Of a DNA stretch of 64,000 nucleotides, positions 37,201 through 47,600 are shown one piece after another. Source of the DNA: Haemaphysalis longicornis (taxonomy: Eukaryota; Arthropoda; Arachnida; Ixodida; Ixodidae). The position numbers and the translations under genes are program-made. Within the stretch, counting starts at the first letter, position 1, and every line of letters starts with the position of its first letter. Below the pieces are notes generated by a model. The model worked only from the letters and a program-made list of their open reading frames with translations, was not told the origin of the DNA and searched no databases. Location of the stretch: the NCBI GenBank assembly GCA_013339765.2, contig CM023448.1, positions 328,195,441 to 328,259,440 on the forward strand. The letters run 5' to 3'.

Positions 37201-40200
37201 ATTTTTAACGTGCGCCGAAATCTCGTACACACGGGCGTTTTTGCTTTTCGCCTCCATCAGAAAAGCAGCCGCCGTGGCTGGGAATCGAACCCGCGACCTC
37301 GTGCTCAGCAGCGCAACGCCTTAGCCACTGAGCCACCGCAGCCGGTGTCAGCACAGCATGTTTGTTGCTCGCACTTCTAAGTTTCAGAAAATCTCGGAGA
37401 ATTTCACACAGTGCACATCAAAGCCTTTACAAAGACCCCAGAACGGCCCATATCTAACATTTTGAACCTGTTGTCAGATGCAAGGAACAATCTAAGACGC
37501 AGGACAATTTGCAATGAGAGCAAGCAAAATTGTATGCAATGTTCACACATGCATACCCTCTATAGGGCTGTGACTATGCCTTGCTAACAGCATGCCACTG
37601 CAGCCACAAAGGTGTTATACGTGGTTCTCCTACCCAATCTTCCCCCACCACCCCCCACTGCACGCTTGCTAGTGTGCCTTTTTTTTTTATCTTGGTTAGA
37701 CCAGAATCAGCAGTAATATAAAAATCTGCTCATGCCAATGTTCAAAAAAGAAAAAGTAAAATAGGCTACATACGTGTCAAAAAGCGCTCTCTTAAACACA
37801 ATAGTTCCTTGCTTTCTCACGTCACCAATTGTTCGAGCAGCTTTTTCTTCCACTTCACTGTTGTAAAGCCTAGCACGGTTCCACTATTCCTTGCCAAGTA
37901 AAAAATAGCCAAGGAGTACACCTCGACACAACAGAGGCAAGTCACAATGCCATGGCATGAGCGTTGTCAAAGCCTCATGAATGTGACCCTTTCCCCTAGT
38001 GATCTGTGCATGCGCAAAACATGACCAGCATGCCATTCTTGCAAAGTAGTCAATGTGAGGGAAATAATAATAGTAAAAAAAGAACGGAATGAGCAAAAAA
38101 TGAATTTAAAAAAATATCAGCACCACAATTACAGCGGTAACACGTGGCCAGGAACCTGGAACCCTTCCGTTCTAGTGAAATGGTGGAATCTCCCTGGGCT
38201 CACTGCCCATCTCTGAAGACGCTCAGGGGGAAAATTTATAACTGAAATGACAGGGAAGTTGCTATGCCCAGGTGGAGAGCACAGCAGGTTGCTTTTCGAA
38301 AGCGCCCTGCGTACTCGTCACACTGCAATCAACAAAGAAGGTTGGCCGAAATGTGACTGGACTTACAGGGTACTGCATGACCCAGTGGACTACTTCGCAG
38401 CCGTCGCTTGCATCGCGGTCGATGATATCCAGCTTGATCACAAGCTTGTCCCACCGCTTTCGATATTCGGTGTCAGTCTGCACAAGAAACAGTCACGGTT
38501 GTAATGAACAAATGTAAAGATGATGACTGCCCCACACCTGAAAATGTGCTATCCAAAGCCATTTTATGAAGCCATTTTATGAAGGAGGTAAACAAAGAAA
38601 CGCTTCATTGATGCTGTAGTACGTAGACCTCTTCTAATAACGTTTCTGTCCTACGAGCAACTATAATAGGAACAGATTTGAGTATTACAGATACAGTTGA
38701 ACCCCTTTATAAGAGACACGTACTGGGGAGCAGTTTGTGTCTCTTATATGAGATGTCTCTTATAAGCAAGGAACCATGTTTTCACTTACTAATCAGACCC
38801 TAGTTCAATGTGGGCACTGTATGACTAAAATAAGCTCAAAAGAGCGCTAACGCATGTTGCAAAAGATTCATTCTAATTTATGTTTGGCCCCCAGAATTTA
38901 TGAAACAGTTCTGAATCTTTGTTTGCTTTATGACTGTATTTACACTATTTTTACAACCGATTCCACAAGCTTTTAGAAGATGAATTGTAGACGTTGAGTT
39001 CACAAGCCTGATGAATAGCCAGAGCGCACAGCTTCTCCCGCTGTGTGCTCAGGCTATTAATTACGCTTGCAGGACCCAAAATCTGCAATGCTTCTTGATT
39101 GGGAGCTACGCGAATGGGAGAGCCCGCATGTGCGGTCGCACCTCAATGGATGGCAGTAAGCTTCAACCACTTCTGCAAGTTTGCATTTCCATTGGCAGGG
39201 CTCCTCATCGTCATTTTATAGCTGACTGAAGCACTGTGTGTTTGCTGAAGTTATAATAAACAGCGACTGCAGGCGCCTGTCGTCCACCTGTGTTTCCACA
39301 ACGGAAGCAACTGCATTTAGTGACTGGTGGCACTGCATCTGGAGTTAAAATGTCTGTTACATGTGAGATTATTGATTAAAGTTCAAGGATGACTTGTCCC
39401 TTATAACCAACTGTCTTCTACATCCGATGTCTGTTATAAAAGAGGTCAATTTAATGGAAAAGATAGGGCACCCAACCATGTGGGTGAATAGTGTCTCTTA
39501 TACCCATTTTGTCTCTTACATCAGTGTCTCTTATAACGAGGTTCAACTGTATTAGCTAAATGACACTGTGTCAGGTACAATGACCAAGCCTCCCAACCGG
39601 GAAGCGTACATTTACCAAGGCAACAATAACCTCGGCAAAGGATAAAAAAGGTACAGAAACAATTTTTTTCTTTAAATTTTTTGGGGTTTAACGTGCTGAA
39701 GCTATACCTGGGCTTTGAGGCACGCCGAAATGGAGGGCTCTGAATTAATTAATTTTGACCACCAGGGGATCTTTAATGCGTGCAAAATCTCAACGATACA
39801 CAGGCATTTTCGCTTTCCACCTCCACTTGAAAAAATAATGACTTATGGCTTGCAGTGTACAACATTCATTACGACTAGTGCTCCCTGTTTTTTGTTTATT
39901 TTTCCTTCACGACAAAGGGTATTTTTTTTTCTACGAATAACAGTTTTTCAGTAACTAATTTCAGTGCTTGCAAAAGTGTTGCGATTATTTTTAAATCAGT
40001 ATAGAATAAATTAAGTAGTTCATAGTCATTCACAAAATGTGACTACTGTCAGTTCTGTGACATAAAAATAAAATGAACAAAAAGCACAACACTGCGTCAA
40101 AGGTCGGAGGTAGCAACAATGTTGCCCATTTAATTGAGATTTAATCTACAACATTTTGGAAGGTGTCACGGGTAGCAAACAACAGCCATAACACTTTCTG

Positions 40201-43200
40201 AGATGCTGTTTATCAAGCCACCGGCCACCGTTATATTGTCGGCTGGTTTACACCAGATAAAGGGTGAGATAACTCAATAGCTAACAGCCACCTCAGTGAC
40301 TGTAAGCCCCGTCCCTCGTCACAAAGTTAAGACAGTGCAAGGCTATGCATCATTAAATGTGTACACACTCTGTTAACTGCTTGTACATTGATGACATGGT
40401 GCAAAGAGCAATGAAAATATGAAAACCCCAAATAATAAAGTATCTGCGAGTCAGAAAGAAACAAAGGAGCTCATACGGGCCTTGAAAAAATAAATCTACT
40501 GCAGCCCCAGAAATGCTCATGCCCTTTTGTACATTTGCAATTCTCCCAGATAGCAGGTCAATTGGGCCAGAGATGGGTCAGAGTGCATTCTGACAGGAAT
40601 CACTGTAGAAAAAGCGGGATGAAATTTTTGTTCCAGCTCTGCATCTAGCTCCCTACTTTTATGACCTTACAATGAGGGCAAGGACGAGAGACGAAGATAA
40701 GAATGTTGGGATGACTTTCCAAGAAACGTTTGCAGTACTAAATATGTTCCCGTGATACGTATTCGGTTGCATCTCTTTCCTCCTGCCTCAGTAGAAAAAT
40801 ATCCTACATACCTTTATGCACTAGGCAACCTGCACTGTTTCTGCTGCCTTCTTGTTTTATATCATCATTTGAGCAGAAAATTGTGATTTCCTTTTTAACT
40901 GTGGTGGCACGACCTTGCAAATTTAGTGTGTGTGTGCGCGTAATGCAGCAAATGATTGCCGCACAAGGTACTAAACACAGGCTTCATTGCTTTAGAACAT
41001 TTCCCAGGCAGGGGTTACAGGCTAAAGATATTATAACTAAGGCTATATGTTTTACGTACCCCACAATGACTCCACACAAGACTATTCATCACAATTCATC
41101 ATTGCCACCTTCCTTATCTACTGAGAGCACCATCTAATTGCGCTATCGTAGACACTGGTGTAACAATAGCCATAACCTGGTTAATCTGATCACCAGAATT
41201 AATTCCTAATCCCATTTTAATCATGCCATGCACTTTTATAAAACCTACACTATGAAGGAAAGTTTGACATCCACCTAAATGCAGCCATACGGCTACTCCA
41301 CCTTGGGGATTTCCCCTGAATCTGGTCGATTAACACCTGTCCTTCACTTCGAGTTGTTGATCAATTCGCTTTCGCGCTACTAACGACTAGCCTCCTGGTT
41401 AGCTCAGTTGGTAGAGCGACTGCTCCGGTTAAGCGGTGGTCCCGGGTTCGAATCCTGGACCAGGACGAATTTTTCTTCAACTGCGAAGTTTCTGAGAAAG
41501 CTGTATAGCTTTCCTTTGTAGCCGTATGGCTGCATTTAGGTGGATGTAAAACTTTCCTTCACAGAAACTTACTCCACCTTGGGGATTTCCCCTGAATCTG
41601 GTCGATTAACACCTGTCCTTCACTTCGAGTTGTTGATCAATTCGCTTTCGCGCTACTAACGACTAGCCTCCTGGTTAGCTCAGTTGGTAGAGCGACTGCT
41701 CCGGTTAAGCGGTGGTCCCGGGTTCAAATCCTGGACCAGGACGAATTTTTCTTCAACTGCGAAGTTTCTGAGAAAGCTGTATAGCTTTCCTTTGTAGCCG
41801 TATGGCTGCATTTAGGTGAATGTCAAACTTTCCTTCACAGAAACTTACTCCACCTTGGGGATTTCCCCTGAATCTGGTCGATTAAAACCTACACTAGCCG
41901 TGTAGAGCAGTGTATACTGAATTTTAATTGGTTTTGAAGATTTTAAGGCTGTGACCACAAAGGTTAAATAAGAATAAGTACAGCGAAAATCAAACAACTA
42001 CACTGGTCACACAAGGAGCTAGTAAGCTATGACATTGCTCAGCGTTCGAAGCAACCCACATAATTCAAGACTGTACGATGCCACAAGGTGCAGCAGATAA
42101 TGAGAATTCCACATCAAAGTCAAGGCTCAGAATTCCCAAAAACATTGCAAAATCAGCTCTATTTTGATTTCAAATTCATCATTTTATTCCCACTTTAGCT
42201 ATCTGCCACTATGCTATATGTCAGTCAAGTGTGCAAGGCATTCAAGGACATTCAGATCCCCAAAAAAGTTTTGTCATCAAGCTTCATTACCACTTTCTGT
42301 CTTTTCAATCATGCTTCCAAATCTGGAATTTTATATGCCAAGGCCTCCTCTTGACTATGACGAAAGCGAGTGATAGTGAAGCGGAGGGCTTAGGCCATCC
42401 CCAAAACCATATGGGAGTTTCTTAGAATGTACTGAAGCACCTGAGCCCAGTAAAAATGCCTTAATGTACACTTGTATCTACAAAAACCCACGCCATAGTG
42501 AATAAAAGCCTTATCCATAGTTTCTAAGTAGGTTTTAACTAACATGCTCCTACATCACCGAACCGTCTGCTTGATCCTGAAAAGCTTACTATAGCTGGTT
42601 CATACACACTGTGCATAAGCCTTTTAGTACTGCAACAGCAACCAGTTGAATTAAAAACAAGGACGCACTCATCAATAGAGCATCTACTTCACTGCACTAC
42701 TCTGGCAAGCATGACTAAGCATGAAGAAATCAGCAAACATCAGTTTGGTTACAAACTGATGTTTGTAGTCACTCATTGCAAAAGTTACAATCACTTTTTT
42801 GCACTAAATTAGTACATTTTTCTTGTTGATCCTGGGTTAATGGGTGTGACTATAAACGGCAGCAGTTTCCTTTTTTGTATCTGTTGCTAATTGTAACCCC
42901 AACAATGCACACAAATTTGGGGCGTCAGGTAACACGTGCAGCAATATTCTGTGACACTGCCTCACATGCCATATGCACGTATTTTAGAGGGAAGACCAAA
43001 CAGGTAAGCCTTGTTAAATTATTAGTTCCATTAATTTTGGTGTTGCCATCATGATAAGAGCTTCTTTTATTTTTAAGTGACATAGGTTGCATTTTAGCTT
43101 CATTATAGTAAAATGTACTATAACTTGCATTTTAGCTTCATCATAGTAAAATGTACTAAAATAGAAGTTTCCGAATTTACTTACCTGAACGCTGAAAAAT

Positions 43201-44203
43201 GCACGTGCCGGGATGTCATAAAACGTCCCAAACACTGCGTGAGAAAACAAGAATTAGCGAACCTCGACGGATAGTTAGAAATGACATTCGTCAACAGCTG
43301 ACAGAGCACCGCAATACCTTTGTACTCGTAGCCAGACGTCTCTGGCATCCAACGCCTCCACAGAAACATTTTGCTGTTTTCAACAACAGGTTCCCAGCCT
43401 TCTTCGGCCAGATGCGCTTTGAAAACTTCTGGTTGCAACGTTGGTTCGCTGTAGTTGCCATTTGTATTGCCACATTTCTGAGAGAGGATTTCGAACTCGT
43501 CTACGCACCTGAAATTGACATGGCAAAAATTGTCCGTGTAAATAACCATGTGACACAGGGCAAGTGAAGAAAGCTTGAAGCTTGACGCCTGGTACATTAC
43601 TCTCAGTGTCATTTAAATGTTGGGAGTTCACCGATTAACGAATGCCATTGCGAGCGAGCCATCGTAGCAGATTCATGGAAGAGCAGGCACATAACACAGG
43701 TGCCACACATTTTTGAACGCATACTGGAAGCAAGCTTACCCCTTCACCTCGGTGTCTGTGATCCGCTCGTGCTCCCACTTGAACAGAGCTGCACTTAACA
43801 GGAAAGCCATTGGTTTCTGCGATCTGCTCCTCAGCCTGTCGAGGAACCTGGACACCAGGGTTTTAATCGTCTTCTCCGTGTACAGCCTACTGTACAGGTT
43901 CCATATCTGATTGGCTCGCCGCATGCGATGAGCAACGTAAAAGTTGCACTGTTTTGCCAAGATTTCTCCTAGCAGGACAAGTCGCTCATTTGCTTCGGTG
44001 GCCACACGCTTCCAAAGTTTGCTCACTAATTTGCATTCAAACTTTTCTCCCGCGAAGTCGCGGACACACAAGCTGCTCTCCTTGAAAAGCTCACGGGTAG
44101 CAACGCTTGCGGCGAAGGACTTCATGGTGACCAGATCCGATCGCGGGTGATGGTTCGGTCGTAGTGGCCTCCGAAGCACGGACACCAGCTGACTGAGGAT
44201 CAT
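31001..44203 (-). CDS. STARD7: StAR-related lipid transfer protein 7 (six exons)
   Basis: Complete gene on the minus strand. Exons: 44203-43740, 43508-43318, 43234-43185, 38477-38367, 34159-33977, 31213-31001. All junctions are GT-AG and the phases close to give 403 residues. Residues 1-40 (MILSQLVSVLRRPLRPNHH...) are Arg-rich without acids at first, like a mitochondrial presequence. About 190-385 form the START domain: GWEPVVENSKMFLWRRW, YEYKVFGTF across exons 2/3, DTEYRKRWDKLVIKLDIIDR, PMYKRDYVYIRR, MVIRPHG, SWMAASGVPDFIEKLH. Known family role: STARD7 carries phosphatidylcholine to mitochondria. The human protein is about 370 residues; the extra length here is N-terminal. A downstream Met at codon 27 is an alternative start. 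It shares a short divergent promoter with the gene at 44555. Confidence 0.93.
31214..33976 (-). other. STARD7 intron 5
   Basis: AT-rich intron with no mobile element that I could define and no RNA gene seen. Confidence 0.7.
33977..34159 (-). CDS. STARD7: STARD7 exon 5
   Basis: 183 nt, acceptor TTTTCAG, donor GAG|GTGGGT. Encodes FPMYKRDYVYIRRAF, NVMVIMSRSTHHP and YTSHMVIRPHGNIDE. Confidence 0.93.
34160..38366 (-). other. STARD7 intron 4
   Basis: Holds a long G run (about 35392-35409), G-rich low-complexity DNA (36420-36540), an ATC microsatellite (36606-36626) and a full SINE (37108-37345). Confidence 0.7.
37108..37345 (-). mobile_element. tRNA-headed SINE in STARD7 intron 4
   Basis: Full-length, same orientation as STARD7. 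Box B GGTTCGATTCC, head CAGTGGCTAAGGCGTTGCG, body AAGCAAAAACGCCCGTGTG. Flanking near-repeats TGTCGGCACAGCAT and TGTCAGCACAGCAT (37094-37107, 37346-37359; one mismatch) mark the target-site duplication. Confidence 0.9.
38367..38477 (-). CDS. STARD7: STARD7 exon 4
   Basis: 111 nt, acceptor TGTGCAG, donor CCT|GTAAGT. Encodes TDTEYRKRWDKLVIKLDII through HWVMQYP. Confidence 0.93.
38694..39549. mobile_element. TA-flanked MITE with TATAAGAGACA ends
   Basis: Ends CAGTTGAACCCCTTTATAAG and complement of CAGTTGAACCTCGTTATAAG, TA on both sides (38692-38693, 39550-39551). Sub-terminal GTCTCTTATA repeats occur several times. Style and target match Tc1/mariner-type MITEs. It has no transposase; the frame near 39011-39229 is short and unlike one. 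Confidence 0.8.
39676..39835 (-). mobile_element. SINE body, old and truncated
   Basis: The minus strand reads AGGTGGAAAGCGAAAATGCC, GGTGGTCAAAATTAATTAAT and GTTAAACCCC, a diverged body of the window's SINE family without its tRNA head. Confidence 0.7.
41393..41465 (+). tRNA. tRNA-like cloverleaf, copy 1 (probably not functional)
   Basis: Acceptor TCCTGGT pairs perfectly with ACCAGGA; D arm GCTC-AGTTGGTA-GAGC; T arm CCGGG-TTCGAAT-CCTGG with an intact box B. The anticodon arm ACTGC/GCGGT closes a 9-nt loop (TCCGGTTAA) instead of 7, so no anticodon can be assigned. The outline is nearest tRNA-Lys/Asn-type heads. Box A and box B could still drive Pol III. Confidence 0.6.
41669..41741 (+). tRNA. 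tRNA-like cloverleaf, copy 2 (probably not functional)
   Basis: Identical to copy 1 except TTCAAAT in place of TTCGAAT in the T loop, which weakens box B. It has the same 9-nt anticodon loop. Spacing to copy 1 is exactly 276 bp. Confidence 0.6.
42734..42765. repeat. 14-nt inverted repeat with 4-nt loop
   Basis: CAAACATCAGTTTG, GTTA, then CAAACTGATGTTTG: a perfect hairpin in STARD7 intron 3. Confidence 0.85.
43084..43162. repeat. Two tandem copies of a 38-bp unit
   Basis: GCATTTTAGCTTCATTATAG and TAAAATGTACTA are repeated with one or two changes just inside STARD7 intron 3. Confidence 0.8.
43185..43234 (-). CDS. STARD7: STARD7 exon 3
   Basis: A 50-nt exon between CACGCAG and CAG|GTAAGT, reading (V)FGTFYDIPARAFFSVQ with the split Val codon from exon 2. 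Confidence 0.92.
43318..43508 (-). CDS. STARD7: STARD7 exon 2 (START domain N-terminus)
   Basis: Acceptor TTTCAG, donor AAAG|GTATTG; 191 nt. Carries CVDEFEIL and GWEPVVENSKMFLWRRW, ending in YEYK. Confidence 0.92.
43740..44203 (-). CDS. STARD7: STARD7 exon 1 (start codon, presequence)
   Basis: ATG at 44203-44201 in GAGATGA context, donor GG|GTAAGC (43739-43738). Encodes residues 1-154 plus two bases. The basic N-terminus is followed by a helical segment (LFKESSLCVRDF, RRANQIWNLYSRLYTEKT). Confidence 0.92.
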
Positions 44204-44554
44204 CTCGGCCTAATGTGCGCTTTTTGTGCGAAAAATAAAGCAAGCAATACAACTAAGCAGCACGATGGACAATTTATCACATCACATGTTCAGAAACGTG
44301 CTTCTCACGAAGGGAGCAAGTGGAGCAAGGCGCAATAAGAAACTCTCGACGAAGGCGTGTTTATCAGTTGAAAACAAAACACGCCGGCCATGCCGGCAAC
44401 CGGCTGGCCGCTAGAGCGTGCCCCTGGTCCGGAGTACGGGTACGAGGTTGTTGAGAAGTTTCTTTTGAGTTTTCAAGTCCTAACAGCGCGAAGTTTTGAA
44501 TTACGTACTTATTAGAGTGTGATCTTTTGCTGTACGCTAGGCAGCTTGGCGAAA
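44204..44554. promoter_or_regulatory. Divergent promoter region, STARD7 and unnamed gene
   Basis: Only 351 bp separate the two start codons, which face away from each other. The centre (about 44380-44420) is GC- and CpG-rich with CCGGCCATGCCGGC, a palindrome around a CCAT core of the kind YY1 binds. No TATA box is evident on either side. Transcription starts are not visible from sequence. Confidence 0.6.
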
Positions 44555-44626
44555 ATGGAAGATCAGCTGAAAAAACTTTCTAAAAATCGTGAGCTTATGT
44601 CGCTAATTCTTAGCTTGGCCGAATCG
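44555..44626 (+). CDS. Unnamed gene, exon 1
   Basis: ATG to TCG|GTAAGT, 24 codons: MEDQLKKLSKNRELMSLIL and SLAES. Confidence 0.8.
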
Positions 44627-47600
44627 GTAAGTCTTCCCGCTTTATAAAGCGAGTCCGGTAAATAACGGTTCCGTCGCTGTACGTTTTGCTGCCTTTAACT
44701 TTGTTTTATGTAGAACCTTATAATAACATAATATATTTGCTCTAATTCCAGGTTAACAAGCTAATAGGAAGCGCCAAGAGTACTGCAAAGCAGTGCAGCG
44801 AGCAGGTAGTGGATGCTGTGCTTTCCATCTTAGACACTGCGGACAAATACGAAGACGACGCTGTAAGCACCTTTCTTGATCACCTGGCTGTGACCACACC
44901 CAGCAAGTATTGCCGGATTTTTAATATTTGGACTCCTGATTCGTTTTCCCGTGTAAGGCGCGTCCACCATTCGGTGAAATTGCTTTTGTCACCCTGTTGT
45001 GTCCGTATATGTGTGGCTGTTTAGGGTCATTTCTTTTCAGCTTCAGAATACCCTGGAGCCATTGAAGCATAAGCTTAAGGTCGGGATCGCAGAACTTAGA
45101 ACTTGCTGCGAAGGGCAGCAGAGCCTGCCTTTTGTCAGTCATGCGGTGCCTCTGAGCATAGAGGTGAGTTTAGCCGTTCGTGTGGAATGGATACGCGCTA
45201 CACCCGCTTCCGGGAACTAGAGGCGGGCAGGTATTTATCGTATTCCCTCTGTGACTTGCAGCTGGTTGTGTCCCTGGAAGAATTTGAGCTTGCTTCCCTG
45301 GAAAAATCTCACGACGCTGCCGTGGAGAGCGTACAAGAGCTGGAGTCGTTGTATGGAAGTCAAGCTGCAGATGTCCCCTCAAGGATCCTTGTAACTCGCA
45401 TTTGCTTCGTAAACCAGCGATCTATTAAGATGAGGTCACTTTACTATAGAAAAATAAAGGATTTGAAGCTTTTAAAAGGCACTTTTTATGAAACCATTTA
45501 CCTTTAAAAAGTTGCACCATGAGGAAAACGCGTTTTAAATAGAGGAGCCTCCTCAAAAAGCCATTTTTAAATTGTTGTGTAAATTTATCGTCACCTTGAT
45601 TTTAATAAAAAATAATAATAAAAGAGAAATAAGACCATAACACAAACATATTGTTTTATCGCTGCTGCTGTTTAGGTAGTCTCAAAAGCTGTTGAACACA
45701 GTTGTCCTTCTGTATGATGTACGTGGTGCCTCTAAATCTCAATGGTTATTTTTTACCAATTTTGGGAGGGATAAGAAAATGAAATGAAAATCCTTAATGT
45801 GACCTTACTACACAACCTAGGCCATTATTCTGACTTACCTTTCTTAATTCGTGTCTATATTACTGAGGCTGTGGTATTAGTTGTAAAAGTGCGCTTGACA
45901 CTGGTGCCTCATTTCATTACAGGGGGCCCTCAAAAATGTGTTGCCATTCCTAAAAAAGGCTCAGCAGCGAGCCTCCTCTCTTCCACAGCGATGTCTTTTT
46001 GATGGCTTTGTAGACACTGCAGCAGTCCAGAAGTTCTACATCTACTTTTTGGCATCTGTCAGTGGGCTTCTGACTGCGCATTCAGTCAGCAGGCATGTAA
46101 AGGTATGTCCCACATGAGTCATGCACATATTTTTTTTCAGCTTTTAAAAATATGGGAACAGGAAAAATGCTTGTGCTAGAGAAAGTTGTTCAGAAGTTGT
46201 ACTCCTTAAAGGGACTCTGCAACACTCTTTGAGCAGTGCAAGTAAACCTGCGCGACGTTTAGATTACACTACCAGCAATACCTGAGCCAAATATTGCACG
46301 TTCTCATGAAGTGGTGAGCACGCAGATCGTTGTGAATGACGGGGAAAAACCAAGCGTGCTCTCTTCAATTTTCCTCATTATGCACACCTGGCATGGCCTA
46401 AATGATGTCATTGCAGCCATGGCTGTCCTATTGGCTGTCGCTGGTCAACTTCGCGGCTTATTTCTCACATTTCCTAAGCCCGTCAGCGCTGTGTACAAAC
46501 CTCTTCCGTGCCTGAACGTACGCACACTTTTGGCGTTTCTTTTGTGTTTTGAGTGCGGGCGGAGTTCGAGTGACGAACTCAATACTCCCCTTTCAACGAG
46601 ATCATTCGACAACAAGCTTTTATTGCTTCAAAAACACCTTACCAGCCTGAGCGTGCGCTTGCGAGCAGGCAGCCATGCCTGCATTTTTGTGTCACAAGGC
46701 CGGAAATAGACCCCGTCCATGTTGCGGAGAAAAGGAAAAAACTCCTCAGCCTGGGATATATCGAAGGCTGCCAAATAGAACGCCGCGAGCCCCCTTCCTC
46801 TCCGGGAGAGAGCGCGAAGCTTTGGTCGCGTTGTCCGCGGTCGAGTTGAGAGGGAATAATTATGCGCGATTTCTCATCGCGCATAGTTTCAATGATGGTA
46901 AAACGGATTTCCATAATTCTTGCGGGAGGAGATTGCCGGGACAATAGACTTTATCCCAAAATACATTCAGAGTAGTCGCTGATGGGTGCTGCCAGGTCCC
47001 AGGGGCCATGCTGACATAATACAAGTTTGTTTTATTCGAAAGATTTGGGGCTTTACAGTGCCTCCAGTGCTTTTCCGGCAGCAAGTGATGCTTTATCCCC
47101 TGACAAATTAATCAATTTAAGTTAACATTCTGATCCTCCTGCCAAATCATGTTTTGTGACGTCTACCATGACATCACATGGCGGGTCTTAAAGTGAACTT
47201 TAAGTGTGCTATTTACTCTGCAGCGGACTGGCGCCTCGTTCACTGTCAGTTCCTAGACGACGCCACCATATGGCTCCACACCACTATCCTCCTTTGCTTT
47301 ATTTTTGACCATATTTGCACCTGGCTTGTTTTTGTTATGGTAGGTAGTAATTGTTTTGGAAAACATGGGGTATGCTCGACAAACAGGGTCACGTAAGACA
47401 ATGTCGCTTACGCCAATCGGCCAGTGTTGTGTGAGGCAACCCCAAAGCGCCAGACTGCTATACAGCTATAACAAGCATAAGGCGCGCAGTACCAACAGTA
47501 GTACGCACTGGTCTATGTTTACATCTACTTTTGTAACTTCCATTCTTTACCCCACCATTCCTATTGCTATAAAATGAATATGCATTAAATTTAGGCAAAA

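Larger units (their letters stand above)
41253..41882 (+). mobile_element. Retroposed dimer with two tRNA-like units
   Basis: A 630-bp insertion flanked by the perfect 14-mer TAAAACCTACACTA (41239-41252, 41883-41896). It consists of a 276-bp unit repeated 2.1 times (starts 41295, 41571, 41847), each full unit holding a tRNA-like cloverleaf. Before the first unit lie about 41 bp (AAAGTTTGACATCCACCTAA and on) that are an inverted copy of the unit's end. Long target repeats indicate LINE-type retroposition. It lies antisense in STARD7 intron 3. Confidence 0.85.
38478..43184 (-). other. STARD7 intron 3
   Basis: Largest STARD7 intron, carrying a TA-flanked MITE (38694-39549), a degraded SINE (39676-39835), the tRNA-like dimer (41253-41882) and short inverted and tandem repeats near its 5' end. 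Confidence 0.8.

Noticed and set aside
41393..41741. Two functional tRNA genes
   Set aside because: The anticodon loop has 9 nt in both copies, the second copy has a changed T loop, and both lie in a retroposed tandem repeat.
41295..41882. CRISPR-like regularly spaced repeat
   Set aside because: Only two full 276-bp units without spacers, in a eukaryotic intron.
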